Assembly (NCBI RefSeq): GCF_020866925.1
Contig: NZ_JAJGAK010000003.1
Span: forward strand, 238,870-302,869
Direction: 5' to 3'
DNA length: 64,000 bases
Source: Noviluteimonas lactosilytica
Lineage (GTDB): Bacteria; Pseudomonadota; Gammaproteobacteria; Xanthomonadales; Xanthomonadaceae
Made by a program: the position numbers and the translations under genes. The notes under the pieces are model-generated. The model had not been told where the DNA came from. It did no database searches and saw nothing but the letters and a program-made list of their open reading frames with translations. Of the stretch, positions 9,465-17,929 are shown piece by piece; positions within the stretch are counted from its first letter, which is position 1; every line of letters starts with the position of its first letter.

Positions 9465-10052
9465 TCAGGCCTGGGGGATGAGGGTCGACATCATGTGCTC
9501 GACGTAGGCTTCGAACTCGTCGTGCTGCATGTTCATCTGGTGCAGCTGCAGGTTGAGTTGCAGGAAGCCGACGTAGGCCGAATACAGAAGGCGCGCGCGA
9601 TGCTGTGCATCCGTGCGCGACAGGCCGGCCTGGCGGAACGATGCGGTGAGGTAATCGAGGCGTCGCTCGGACACGCGCACGATCACCGGCTGTACGGCCG
9701 GATGATCCATCGCCTTCAGCAACTCGGAATAAATGATGTGCGACTTCGCTTCGTGCGCGACCAGCTGGAACAGCTTGCGCAGGCGTTCTCGGGGATCGGG
9801 GATGGGTTCGAGCGAGCCGAACACGGTCTCCTGCTCGACCTTCTCCCAGCGCTCCAGCGCGGCGACCAGCAGTGCTTCGCGCGACGGGAAATGCCAGTAG
9901 AAGCTGCCCTTGGTGACGCCGAGGCGTCGGGCCAGGGGTTCGACGGCGACGGAGGCGACGCCCTGTTCCGCGATCTGGTCCAGGGCCGCCTGCGCCCAAT
10001 CTTCTGCACTGAGGCGCGCGGTGCGTTCGTTGCGGGCGGCGGTTTCGGTCAT
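9465..10052 (-). CDS. TetR/AcrR-family transcriptional regulator
   Basis: This is a 195-residue repressor-type protein. The N-terminal helix-turn-helix is clear (GVASVAVEPLARRLGVTKGS then FYWHFPSREALL, about residues 29-60). The C-terminal domain, which would bind the ligand, is not assignable to a subfamily by eye. The ATG at 10052 is chosen because it starts the usual short tail before the HTH; in-frame ATGs lie upstream (e.g. 10079). It is divergent from fadE and directly precedes pckG. The palindromes at 10137-10154 and 10155-10174 are its likely operators. A role in sensing acyl-CoAs is inferred from the neighbours, not seen. Confidence 0.88.
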   Translation of the reverse strand: MTETAARNERTARLSAEDWAQAALDQIAEQGVASVAVEPLARRLGVTKGSFYWHFPSREALLVAALERWEKVEQETVFGSLEPIPDPRERLRKLFQLVAHEAKSHIIYSELLKAMDHPAVQPVIVRVSERRLDYLTASFRQAGLSRTDAQHRARLLYSAYVGFLQLNLQLHQMNMQHDEFEAYVEHMMSTLIPQA

Positions 10053-10136
10053 GGCGCGCAGTTTACCGTACGGTTCCATTCGTCCGAGTATGCGCTCCGC
10101 TGAGGGCGACAGACTGTTGACCTGCGGGCGCGTTGA

Positions 10137-10154
10137 CAGCGCTTGGAAGCGCTG
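10137..10154. promoter_or_regulatory. 18-bp perfect palindrome, candidate TetR operator
   Basis: CAGCGCTTGGAAGCGCTG consists of two perfect 8-bp arms around GG. It lies between tetR and fadE, immediately after a TTGACA (10133-10138) that could be a -35 element for fadE, so a bound dimer would block transcription. Confidence 0.6.
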
Positions 10155-10174
10155 ACCATACTTTGACGTATGGT
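10155..10174. promoter_or_regulatory. Second inverted repeat abutting the first
   Basis: ACCATACTTTGACGTATGGT has perfect 7-bp arms with a 6-bp spacer and begins one base after the first palindrome. It covers the likely -10 (CATACT, 10157-10162) of a fadE promoter whose -35 is TTGACA at 10133-10138. It may be a second operator half or belong to another regulator. Confidence 0.5.
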
Positions 10175-10237
10175 GCCTCCGGGCACCGTTCGAATCAACC
10201 AATACGTGCGAGCGCCATGCGTTCGCCGGAGGCGCAG

Positions 10238-12712
10238 ATGAGCATCGTGGTCCCCTTCCTCCTGTTGTTGCTCGCGGGCGGTGTCGCGTCTTATCACCGC
10301 ATGCGGCTTGCCTACTGGGCCGCGGTGACCGCGACCCTGCTGGTCGTCGCCTGGCTGTTCGGCGCGAACGGCGTCGCGACGATCGTCGCCGCCCTGGTGG
10401 TTGCGCTGATCGCGATCCCGCTGCTCGTGCCCTCGTTCCGCAAGGCGCGCATCACGACGCCCCTGCTCGGCTTCTACACGAAGATCCTGCCCCCGCTGTC
10501 CGACACCGAGCGCACCGCGCTCGAGGCGGGCACGGTCGGCTTCGAAGGCGAACTGTTCTCCGGCAAGCCCGATTGGGACCAGTTGCTCTCGCTGCCCAAG
10601 CCGCAGCTCAGCGCGGAAGAACAGGCGTTCCTCGATGGTCCGTGCGAAGAGTTGTGCCGCATGACCAACGATTGGGACATCACCCACGTGCGCGCGGACC
10701 TGCCGCCGGAGATGTGGGAGTACGTCAAGAAGCACAAGTTCTTCGGCCTCAACATCCCGAAGGAATACGGCGGCCTCGGCTTCTCGGCGCTGATGAACCA
10801 CAAGGTCATCCAGAAGCTCGCCTCGATCTCCGCGGTCGTGTCGTCGACCGTCGGCGTGCCGAACTCGCTCGGCCCCGCCGAACTGCTGATGCACTACGGC
10901 ACCGAGGAACAGAAGCGCGAATACCTGCCGCGCCTGGCCGACGGCCGCGAAGTGCCGTGCTTCGCGCTGACCGGTCCCTTCGCCGGTTCGGATGCCACGT
11001 CGATCCCCGACTTCGGCATCGTGTCGATGGGCGAATGGAACGGCGCCAACGTCCTCGGCGTGCGCCTCACGCTCAACAAGCGCTACATCACGCTGGCCCC
11101 GGTCGCCACGCTGATCGGCGTCGCGTTCCGCATGTACGACCCCGAAGGCCTGCTCGGCGACAAGCGCGACATCGGCATTTCGCTCGCGCTCGTGCCGCGC
11201 GAAACGCCCGGGCTCGAAATCGGTCGTCGCCACTTCCCGTTGAACTCGCCGTTCCAGAACGGCCCGATCCACGGCAAGGATGTGTTCGTGCCGCTCTCGC
11301 AGCTGATCGGCGGCGAGGACTACGCGGGCAAGGGCTGGCAGATGCTGATGGAGTGCCTGTCGATCGGCCGCTCGATCACCCTGCCCTCCACCGCGAGCGG
11401 CGGCGCGAAGCTCGCGGCCGTCGTCACCGGTGCGTATGCGCGCATCCGCAAGCAGTTCGGCTTGTCGGTCGGTCGCTTCGAAGGCGTCGAGGAAGCGCTC
11501 GCCCGCATCGCCGGTCGCGCGTATGCGATCAGCGCGCTCTCGCAGGCCACCGCGGCCGCGGTCGCGCGCGGCGAAAACCCCGCGGTGCCTTCGACGATCG
11601 CGAAGTACCACTGCACGCAGATGGGCCGCGACGTCGTCATCGATGCGATGGACGTGCACGGCGGCAAGGGCATCATCCTCGGCCCGCGCAACTACCTCGG
11701 CCGCGCGTGGCAGGCCACGCCGATCAGCATCACGGTGGAAGGCGCGAACATCATGACGCGCTCGCTGATGATCTTCGGCCAGGGCGCGATCCTGTGCCAT
11801 CCGTGGGTGATGAAGGAAATGAAGTCGGCGCAGCTGGCCGATCCGGTCGAGCGCATCGACAGGTTCGACGACGCGCTGTTCGGCCACATCGGCTTCGCGA
11901 TCTCCAACGCGGTGCGCAGCCTGTGGTTCGGCCTGAGCGCTTCGAAGATCGGCGCCGCGCCCGGCGACGACTACACGCGTCGCTTCTATCGCAAGCTCAA
12001 TCGCTACTCGGCGAACCTCGCGCTGATGGCCGACACCTCGATGCTGCTGCTCGGCGGCAAGCTCAAGTTCAAGGAATCGCTGTCGGGCCGCCTCGGCGAC
12101 GTGCTGTCGCAGTTGTACATCTGCAGCAGCATGCTCAAGCGTTACGAGGACGAAGGCCGCCCGGTCGGCGACCAGCCGCTGCTCGCGTGGGCCGTGCACG
12201 ATTCGGTCAACAAGATCGAGAGCGCGTTGTCGGGTGCGCTGCGCAACTTCCCGATCCGTCCGGTCGGCTGGTTGCTGTGGGCGTTGATCTTCCCGTGGGG
12301 CCGCCGCGCGCAGGCGCCGAGCGATCGCCTCGGCCATCGCGCCGCCTCGCTGCTGATGACGCCGTGCGATGCGCGCCAGCGCCTGGCCGACGGCGTGTTC
12401 ACCGCGCCGACGCCGAACAACCCCGCCGGCCGCATCGACAGCTACCTGCCGAAGGTGATCCTCGCCGAGCCGGTGGAACGCAAGTTCCTCAAGGCGCTCA
12501 AGAACAGCGACATCGAAGCGCTCGACTTCGCATCGCAGCTCGACGAAGGCGTGCGCGAAGGCTGGATCACCGCCGACGAACGCAAGCAGCTCGAGGAACT
12601 GCGCGCGATGACGCTCGACGCGATCACCGTCGACGACTTCGAAGCGTGGGAACTGCGCTCGGCCGCCTACGAGCGCGAACACGGCGCCGACCACTCGCGC
12701 TTCGCCGCGTAA
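10238..12712 (+). CDS. fadE: Acyl-CoA dehydrogenase FadE
   Basis: The enzyme catalyses the first, FAD-dependent step of fatty acid beta-oxidation, acyl-CoA to trans-2-enoyl-CoA. The length of 824 residues, with two N-terminal membrane segments (about 1-60), is characteristic of the large proteobacterial FadE rather than the 380-residue ACADs. Family stretches include NIPKEYGGLGFSA, GPFAGSDATSIPD, MDVHGGKGIILGP and ITVEGANIMTRS. The ATG at 10238 follows GGAGG at ideal distance. It is divergent from tetR-pckG and only 1 bp separates its stop from the next gene. Confidence 0.95.
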   Translation: MSIVVPFLLLLLAGGVASYHRMRLAYWAAVTATLLVVAWLFGANGVATIVAALVVALIAIPLLVPSFRKARITTPLLGFYTKILPPLSDTERTALEAGTVGFEGELFSGKPDWDQLLSLPKPQLSAEEQAFLDGPCEELCRMTNDWDITHVRADLPPEMWEYVKKHKFFGLNIPKEYGGLGFSALMNHKVIQKLASISAVVSSTVGVPNSLGPAELLMHYGTEEQKREYLPRLADGREVPCFALTGPFAGSDATSIPDFGIVSMGEWNGANVLGVRLTLNKRYITLAPVATLIGVAFRMYDPEGLLGDKRDIGISLALVPRETPGLEIGRRHFPLNSPFQNGPIHGKDVFVPLSQLIGGEDYAGKGWQMLMECLSIGRSITLPSTASGGAKLAAVVTGAYARIRKQFGLSVGRFEGVEEALARIAGRAYAISALSQATAAAVARGENPAVPSTIAKYHCTQMGRDVVIDAMDVHGGKGIILGPRNYLGRAWQATPISITVEGANIMTRSLMIFGQGAILCHPWVMKEMKSAQLADPVERIDRFDDALFGHIGFAISNAVRSLWFGLSASKIGAAPGDDYTRRFYRKLNRYSANLALMADTSMLLLGGKLKFKESLSGRLGDVLSQLYICSSMLKRYEDEGRPVGDQPLLAWAVHDSVNKIESALSGALRNFPIRPVGWLLWALIFPWGRRAQAPSDRLGHRAASLLMTPCDARQRLADGVFTAPTPNNPAGRIDSYLPKVILAEPVERKFLKALKNSDIEALDFASQLDEGVREGWITADERKQLEELRAMTLDAITVDDFEAWELRSAAYEREHGADHSRFAA

Positions 12713-12713
12713 C

Positions 12714-13175
12714 GTGTCGGTGCTCGCGCTCTACCGCCGGATCACGCGCTGGCCCGGCGGTCACTGGATATTCGCGCGCGCCGTGTGCTGGCGCGCGCCG
12801 TATTTCGCCAGCATCGCGCCGCGCATCGCGGTGCTGGAACCGGGGCGGTGCGAAGCGTCGATCGCGCACCGCCGCCGCGTCACCAACCACATCGGCACGG
12901 TGCACGCGATCGCGCTGTGCAACCTCGCCGAGTTCGCCGGCGGATTGATGACCGACGCCTCGATCCCCGCGTCGATGCGCTGGATCCCCAAGGGCATGCA
13001 GGTCGAATATCTCGGCAAGGCGAACGGCACGATGCGCGCCGTCGCCACGCCCGACATCGCGCCGCGCGAATCGACGCAGGGCTACGAACTTCCGGTCACC
13101 GTGATCGTCACCGATCCGTCCGATGCGCCGGTGTTCCGCGCGCGCATCGCGATGTGGGTGGCGCCGAAGCGTTAG
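12714..13175 (+). CDS. Hotdog-fold thioesterase-like protein (DUF4442 type)
   Basis: This 153-residue protein starts at a GTG one base after the fadE stop, so it is probably translationally coupled. Features such as RRVTNHIGTVHAIALCNLAEFAGG resemble the hotdog helix and active-site region of PaaI/DUF4442 acyl-CoA thioesterases, where Asn/His and Glu contact the thioester. Coupling to fadE suggests hydrolysis of dead-end acyl-CoAs or acyl-CoA binding during beta-oxidation. The fold assignment is by pattern and the substrate is unknown. Confidence 0.78.
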   Translation: MSVLALYRRITRWPGGHWIFARAVCWRAPYFASIAPRIAVLEPGRCEASIAHRRRVTNHIGTVHAIALCNLAEFAGGLMTDASIPASMRWIPKGMQVEYLGKANGTMRAVATPDIAPRESTQGYELPVTVIVTDPSDAPVFRARIAMWVAPKR

Positions 13176-13185
13176 CGCACGCGAC

Positions 13186-13536
13186 TCAACCCCAGCTCAC
13201 CAGCATCATGGCGGCGATGGCCGGCAGTGCCTGGATGAAGAAGATGCGCTTGTTCACCGTCAGTGCGCCGTATGCGCCGGCGATGATCACGAACGCGAGG
13301 AACAGCAGCACGATCTCGCGCGAGTGCATGCAGAGCCCGTAGACCAGCCCCGCCGCGAGGAAGCCGTTGTACAGGCCCTGGTTCGCCGCCAGCGTGCGCG
13401 AGCGCTCCGCGAACTCCGGCGTGAGCTTGAACGTGCGCATGCCGATCGGCTTCGTCCACAGGAACATCTCGAGCACGAGGAACCACGCGTGCAACAAGGC
13501 GACCAGTGCGACGACGACGATGGCGGCGTTGGACAT
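13186..13536 (-). CDS. Small membrane protein, DUF1304 family
   Basis: The 116-residue product is almost entirely four hydrophobic membrane segments with a conserved HAWFLVLEMFLW start and NQGLYNGFLAAGL middle, as in DUF1304 proteins. Function is unknown. It is the last gene of a three-gene minus-strand set, starting one base after the epimerase stop, so the three are likely co-translated. Confidence 0.85.
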   Translation of the reverse strand: MSNAAIVVVALVALLHAWFLVLEMFLWTKPIGMRTFKLTPEFAERSRTLAANQGLYNGFLAAGLVYGLCMHSREIVLLFLAFVIIAGAYGALTVNKRIFFIQALPAIAAMMLVSWG

Positions 13537-13537
13537 G

Positions 13538-14743
13538 TCAGCGCTTCTTTTTCTTCTTCTTCGAAGTGGACTTCTTCTTCGCCGGCGCCTTCTTCGGCTT
13601 CGGCGGTTCGAGCGACTTGTGCCAGGCCTGCAGCACTTCGGCTTCGCGCACCATCGACAGGCCGGCCTTCGGATTCGCGCGACGATCGGCAGGCAGCGCA
13701 CGCCAGTACGCGAGCGTGTCCGCAGCGGTGACGTCGAGCGGTCGATAGGTCAGCCCAGCGGCCTGCGCCTTGGTGCTGCTCACGCGCCCGAAGCCCGCGT
13801 ATTCGCCGGTCGGCGGAATCCACACCGGCATGTCCTGCCACGCCGACACCTGGTGCTTCTCGAGGAAATCCGCGGGCACCCACGTCACGGTCGATGTCTT
13901 GCCCGCCGCGCGCTGGCTCGCCGCGAGCAGCTCGCCCATCGTCAGCTTGCCCGCGGGCGCGTCGGCGTTGAACGTGCCGAAGCTGCGCATGTCGAGCAGG
14001 TGCAGCAGGAACGCCGCGAGGTCGCGCACGTCGATGAACTGCGTCGGATCCACCGCGCTGCCGGGCGCGAGGATCTCGCCGCCGCGATCGGCGCGCGCGG
14101 GCCAGTAGGTGAAGCGATCGGTGTTGTCGCCGGGGCCGACGATCAAACCGGGGCGCACCACCGTCACCTTGCCCGGCATCTGCGCTTCCGCCGCCTTCTC
14201 GCACAGCGCCTTCAGGCCGCCGTAGGTGTCGCCGGTGACTTCGGTGACGTTCGGATTCGCGAGCGCGATGAGCGGCGCCGTCTCGTCCTGGCCCGGCATG
14301 TCCATCTTCGCGTAGACCGAAATGGTCGACACCAGCAGGTACTGGCCGACGCGGTCGGCGAGCAGCTTCGTCGATCGCGTGACGTCGGCGGGAATGTAGG
14401 CGGAGGTGTCGAGCACCGCGTCCCACTTGCGGCGGCCCTCCAGCGCGCGCAGGTCGGTCTTGCGATCGCCCTGCAGTTGTTCGATGTCGTCGAACTGATC
14501 GCCCGCGAAACGTTCCGGGTTGGTCTTGCCGCGATTGAACAACGTCAGCTTGTGGCCCTTCGCACGCGCGGCTTCGACGAAATGCGGACCGAGGAACCCG
14601 GTCCCGCCCAATACCAGGATCGACATCGGATCCCCCGGCTTGCGTTCGACGGGTTTGCGTTGCCTGCGCGCGGCGCTTGCGGGCAGCGCGGCAAGGCTGG
14701 CGGCGGCGAGCGTGGCTGCGAGGAAATCGCGGCGGGTCGTCAT
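13538..14743 (-). CDS. Tat-exported NAD-dependent epimerase/dehydratase family protein
   Basis: The 401-residue product begins with a twin-arginine signal (MTTRRDFLAATLAAASLAAL, then PASA), so it should be folded with its cofactor in the cytoplasm before export. An extended-SDR nucleotide fold follows (LVLGGTGFLGPHFVEAA, about 42-58), which binds NAD(P). The substrate is unknown; such proteins act on nucleotide sugars or related compounds. The C-terminus is a lysine-rich tail of about 20 residues, unusual for the family. Its ATG overlaps the stop of the upstream carrier gene (ATGA), showing one operon. Confidence 0.85.
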   Translation of the reverse strand: MTTRRDFLAATLAAASLAALPASAARRQRKPVERKPGDPMSILVLGGTGFLGPHFVEAARAKGHKLTLFNRGKTNPERFAGDQFDDIEQLQGDRKTDLRALEGRRKWDAVLDTSAYIPADVTRSTKLLADRVGQYLLVSTISVYAKMDMPGQDETAPLIALANPNVTEVTGDTYGGLKALCEKAAEAQMPGKVTVVRPGLIVGPGDNTDRFTYWPARADRGGEILAPGSAVDPTQFIDVRDLAAFLLHLLDMRSFGTFNADAPAGKLTMGELLAASQRAAGKTSTVTWVPADFLEKHQVSAWQDMPVWIPPTGEYAGFGRVSSTKAQAAGLTYRPLDVTAADTLAYWRALPADRRANPKAGLSMVREAEVLQAWHKSLEPPKPKKAPAKKKSTSKKKKKKR

Positions 14744-16083
14744 GGACGCGTGTCTCCTGGTTTCGATGCGCCCGGGAGTGTGCCTTGCAGGCGCACGACG
14801 CGCCATGCGCCGAGAGTGAACATGCCCGCGATGAAGACGCCCGCGAGGAACACGACCTGGGACCCGAACAGGGCCAGCGCCTTGTGCAGCCAGACGAACG
14901 TGACGTCGCCGGTGCGATAGACGAAGGTGTCGATCGCGGCCTTGGCCTTGTAGCGCCATTCACGTTCGACGCGCGTGTAGATCGTCTCGCGGCCGGGCTT
15001 GCCCAGGCCGAATTCGCCGCCGCGCGTGGCCACCTGCACCGCCGCCACCAGCATCGGGAACGGCGAGGCCGCCAGCATGCAGAAGCCGAGCAGCACCGCG
15101 AAACCGGGGATCAGCAGCGCGGGCCCGACGCCGAAGCGTCGCAGCAACCAGCGCGTGACGAACAACTGCAGCGTGATCGCGAACAGGTTGATCGCGAGGT
15201 CGATGTTCGCGAAGTACGTCGTCGCGCCCGCCGCATCCGCACCGAAGGCGTTGCGGACGATCTTCGCCTGCTCGTTGTACAGCAGCGTGCCCACGCCCAC
15301 GCCGAAGAACATCAGCATCGCCATCGCGCGCATCAGCGGCACGCGCGCGACCAGGCGCAGGCCCGCCCACACCGAACCACCCATCGCGCGTTCGCCGCTC
15401 GCCTCGCCGCGCTCGTGTTCGCGCTTGAGCGCCCACGGACGCAACTTGAAGATGCAGAACAGGCACACGCACAGGAAGCCGATCGACACCAGCATGAGAT
15501 TCGCCACGCCGACGCGTTCCGCGAACACGCGCGTGATCGTCGGACCCACCAGCGCGCCGACCGTGCCGCCCGCGCCGATGTAACCGTAAATCCCCTTCGC
15601 GTGCGCGTTGTCGAACACGTCCGCCATGAAGCTCCAGAACACCGTGACCGCGAACAGGTTGAACACCGCGGTCCAGATGAAGAACACGATCCCGCGCCCC
15701 GCCACCTGGTAGTGGAACGCCAGGAAGAACGCGAACAGGCACGCGATGAAGATCGCGTACACCGCGGGCAGGAACACGCGCCGCGGGAAGCGCGCGACGA
15801 GCGCGCCGTACAACGGCTGCAGCACCAGCATCACCAGGAACGTGCCGGTGAACAGCACCTGCAGCGTGAAGTCGCCGATGTCCTGGCCGCGCGCTTCCAC
15901 CCACGCCACCCACGCGCGCGGGAACACCGCGACCGCGTCGCTCGAGGCGCCCATCGCGTCGCGCACCGGGCGCAGCACGTAGTAGCCCGTGAGCAGGCTG
16001 AAGAAATAGAGGATCGACCACCACAACGGCGGCGACTCGGCGAGTGCGGCGCGCAGGCCGGGGCGGTCGGTGGGGTCAGCCAT
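14740..16083 (-). CDS. Major facilitator / nucleotide-translocase-like carrier
   Basis: This 447-residue protein has about 12 membrane helices. Stretches such as YYVLRPVRDAMGASSD and VFWSFMADVFDNAHAKGIYGYIGAGGTVGALVGPT resemble free-living relatives of the Npt/Tlc ATP:ADP carriers grouped with the MFS. Nucleotide transport is not proven for such free-living relatives. Its stop overlaps the Tat-epimerase start by 4 bp. A GTG at 16092 is an alternative start. It is divergent from the GMC oxidoreductase gene. Confidence 0.8.
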   Translation of the reverse strand: MADPTDRPGLRAALAESPPLWWSILYFFSLLTGYYVLRPVRDAMGASSDAVAVFPRAWVAWVEARGQDIGDFTLQVLFTGTFLVMLVLQPLYGALVARFPRRVFLPAVYAIFIACLFAFFLAFHYQVAGRGIVFFIWTAVFNLFAVTVFWSFMADVFDNAHAKGIYGYIGAGGTVGALVGPTITRVFAERVGVANLMLVSIGFLCVCLFCIFKLRPWALKREHERGEASGERAMGGSVWAGLRLVARVPLMRAMAMLMFFGVGVGTLLYNEQAKIVRNAFGADAAGATTYFANIDLAINLFAITLQLFVTRWLLRRFGVGPALLIPGFAVLLGFCMLAASPFPMLVAAVQVATRGGEFGLGKPGRETIYTRVEREWRYKAKAAIDTFVYRTGDVTFVWLHKALALFGSQVVFLAGVFIAGMFTLGAWRVVRLQGTLPGASKPGDTRP

Positions 16084-16153
16084 CGCCGGCACGTTAGCCC
16101 ATGGCGCGCGCGGACCGCTACCATCGACACGCTCCCCGTTCGCAGGACCGCAA

Positions 16154-17740
16154 GTGCACGCTTTCGACTACATCATCATCGGCGCGGGTTCGGCCGGCTG
16201 CGTGCTCGCCAACAGGCTGTCCGCGGACCCGAAGGTGCGCGTGCTCCTGCTCGAAGCGGGCCCGCGCGACTGGCACCCCTTCATCCACATGCCCGCGGGC
16301 CTGGCCAAGCTGTCGGGGATGAAGCGCGTCAACTGGGACTACGACACCGCGCCCGAACCGGAGCTCGACAACCGCAACCTGTGGTGGCCGCGCGGCAAGG
16401 TGCTCGGCGGATCCAGTTCGATCAACGCGATGTGCTACGCCCGCGGCCATGCGCGCGACTACGACGACTGGGCCGCGCAGGGCGCGACCGGTTGGGACTG
16501 GGCGACGGTGCTGCCCTATTTCAAGCGCAACGAAGGCAACCGCCGCGGGCGCGATTCGCTGCACGGCGAACTCGGGCCGCTCGCGGTGTCCGACCTGCGT
16601 CATGTCAATCCGTTGTCGCGCGTGTTCATCGATGCGGCGGAACAGGCGGGCTATCCGCGCAACGACGATTTCAACGGACCGCGCCAGGAAGGCGTCGGCC
16701 TGTACCAGGTGACGCAGAAGAACGGCGCGCGCTGTTCGGCCGCGGTCGCCTACCTGCATCCGGTGATGCATCGCAAGAACCTCGTGGTGCGGACCGATTC
16801 GTCGGTTTCGCGCATCACGTTCGCCAACGGTCGCGCGAACGGCGTGACCTGCGCGTCGCGCGGGTTGGCGTACCACTTCGAATGCACGCGCGAAGTGCTG
16901 CTGTCGGGCGGCGCGATCAATTCGCCGCAGTTGCTGATGCTGTCGGGCATCGGTCCCGCGGCGCACCTGCGGCAGCACGACATCGCGGTCGTGCACGACG
17001 CGCCGCAGGTCGGCGAGAACCTGCAGGACCATCTCGACATCTGCACGCTGCGCCACTCGACGCAACCGATCACCTACGACCGCCTGAGCGACGTGAAGGT
17101 CGCGTTCGACTACTTCCTGCGCGGCCACCGCGGCGCGGGCAGCAGTAACATCGCCGAGGCCGGCGGCTTCCTGCGTTCAGCGCTCGCACCCGACGATCGT
17201 CCCGACATCCAGTTGCACTTCCTGCCCGCGATGCTCGACGACCACGGGCGCCACCGCCTGGAAGGCGACGGCTACACCATCCACGCGTGCTTCCTGCGCC
17301 CGCGCAGCCGCGGCCGCGTTTCGCTGACGAGCCACCACGCCCGTGCGAAGCCGCGCATCGAGGCGCGCTATCTCACCGATCCGGAAGGCTTCGACCTGCG
17401 CATGATGCTCGAATGCGCGAAGGTGTCGCGCGCGATCTTCGCCCAGCCCGCATTCGATGCGTATCGCGGCGCACCGATCTTCCCCGCGCGCGACGACCTC
17501 GACGACAGCGGACTCGAAGCCTTCATCCGCGCGAAGGCGGAAACCGTCTACCACCCCGTCGGCACCTGCCGCATGGGCAGCGACGCGGCGTCGGTGGTCG
17601 ATCCGCAATTGCGCGTGCGCGGCGTGGAAGGCCTGCGCGTGATCGACGCGAGCGTGATGCCGACGCTGATCGGCGGCAACACCAACGCGCCGACGATGAT
17701 GATCGCCGAGCGTGCGGCGGATTTGATCGTGGGGGCGTGA
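16154..17740 (+). CDS. GMC-family FAD-dependent alcohol/choline dehydrogenase
   Basis: This is a 528-residue flavoprotein of the glucose-methanol-choline family. An FAD-binding dinucleotide motif opens the protein ([18 protein letters not shown]), and [15 protein letters not shown] is PROSITE GMC signature 1. [16 protein letters not shown] is signature 2, and the C-terminal [10 protein letters not shown] and [15 protein letters not shown] carry the catalytic His/Asn region. The start is a GTG at 16154 after an AGGA, since the FAD motif begins within five residues; the longer ATG form adds 28 low-complexity residues. It oxidises an unidentified primary alcohol. No betaine genes lie nearby, so the symbol betA is not assigned. 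Confidence 0.9.
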   Translation: MHAFDYIIIGAGSAGCVLANRLSADPKVRVLLLEAGPRDWHPFIHMPAGLAKLSGMKRVNWDYDTAPEPELDNRNLWWPRGKVLGGSSSINAMCYARGHARDYDDWAAQGATGWDWATVLPYFKRNEGNRRGRDSLHGELGPLAVSDLRHVNPLSRVFIDAAEQAGYPRNDDFNGPRQEGVGLYQVTQKNGARCSAAVAYLHPVMHRKNLVVRTDSSVSRITFANGRANGVTCASRGLAYHFECTREVLLSGGAINSPQLLMLSGIGPAAHLRQHDIAVVHDAPQVGENLQDHLDICTLRHSTQPITYDRLSDVKVAFDYFLRGHRGAGSSNIAEAGGFLRSALAPDDRPDIQLHFLPAMLDDHGRHRLEGDGYTIHACFLRPRSRGRVSLTSHHARAKPRIEARYLTDPEGFDLRMMLECAKVSRAIFAQPAFDAYRGAPIFPARDDLDDSGLEAFIRAKAETVYHPVGTCRMGSDAASVVDPQLRVRGVEGLRVIDASVMPTLIGGNTNAPTMMIAERAADLIVGA

Positions 17741-17744
17741 GGCT

Positions 17745-17925
17745 CAGAGCCAGAGCGGGAAAAGGGAAACGAAAAGCGGGAAACGGGAGACAAGGTCTCG
17801 TCGCGCTTTGGCTGTCGATGAGCCGAAGGGCGATCTTCGGCTCATCGAAAACAGACTCGTTGCGAATCTGCCGTTCCCGTTTCCCGCTTCTTGTTTCCCG
17901 CTCTTCGTTTCCCGCCCCCCGCTCT
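17745..17925. repeat. Imperfect long inverted repeat with GGGAAA-type arms
   Basis: The gap between the convergent GMC and M48 genes starts with purine-rich units (GCGGGAAA, GGGAAACG, GCGGGAAACGGGAG) and ends with their complements (CGTTTCCCGC, TGTTTCCCGC, CGTTTCCCGC). The centre is a perfect 14-bp hairpin. It resembles an intergenic palindromic element; I saw no second copy in this window. Confidence 0.65.
17815..17848. terminator. Perfect 14-bp hairpin between convergent genes
   Basis: TCGATGAGCCGAAG and CTTCGGCTCATCGA flank a GGCGAT loop. The position between two converging genes suits a bidirectional terminator, although T-tracts are short (the flanks are AAAAC or GTC). Confidence 0.55.
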
Positions 17926-17929
17926 CCTG

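Noticed and set aside
7779..10103. 774-residue plus-strand ORF opposite pckG and tetR
   Set aside because: Arg/His/Ala-rich shadow of two clearly assigned genes, spanning their junction.
10049..12694. 881-residue minus-strand ORF opposite fadE
   Set aside because: No recognisable motif; FadE on the plus strand is unambiguous and has a good ribosome-binding site.
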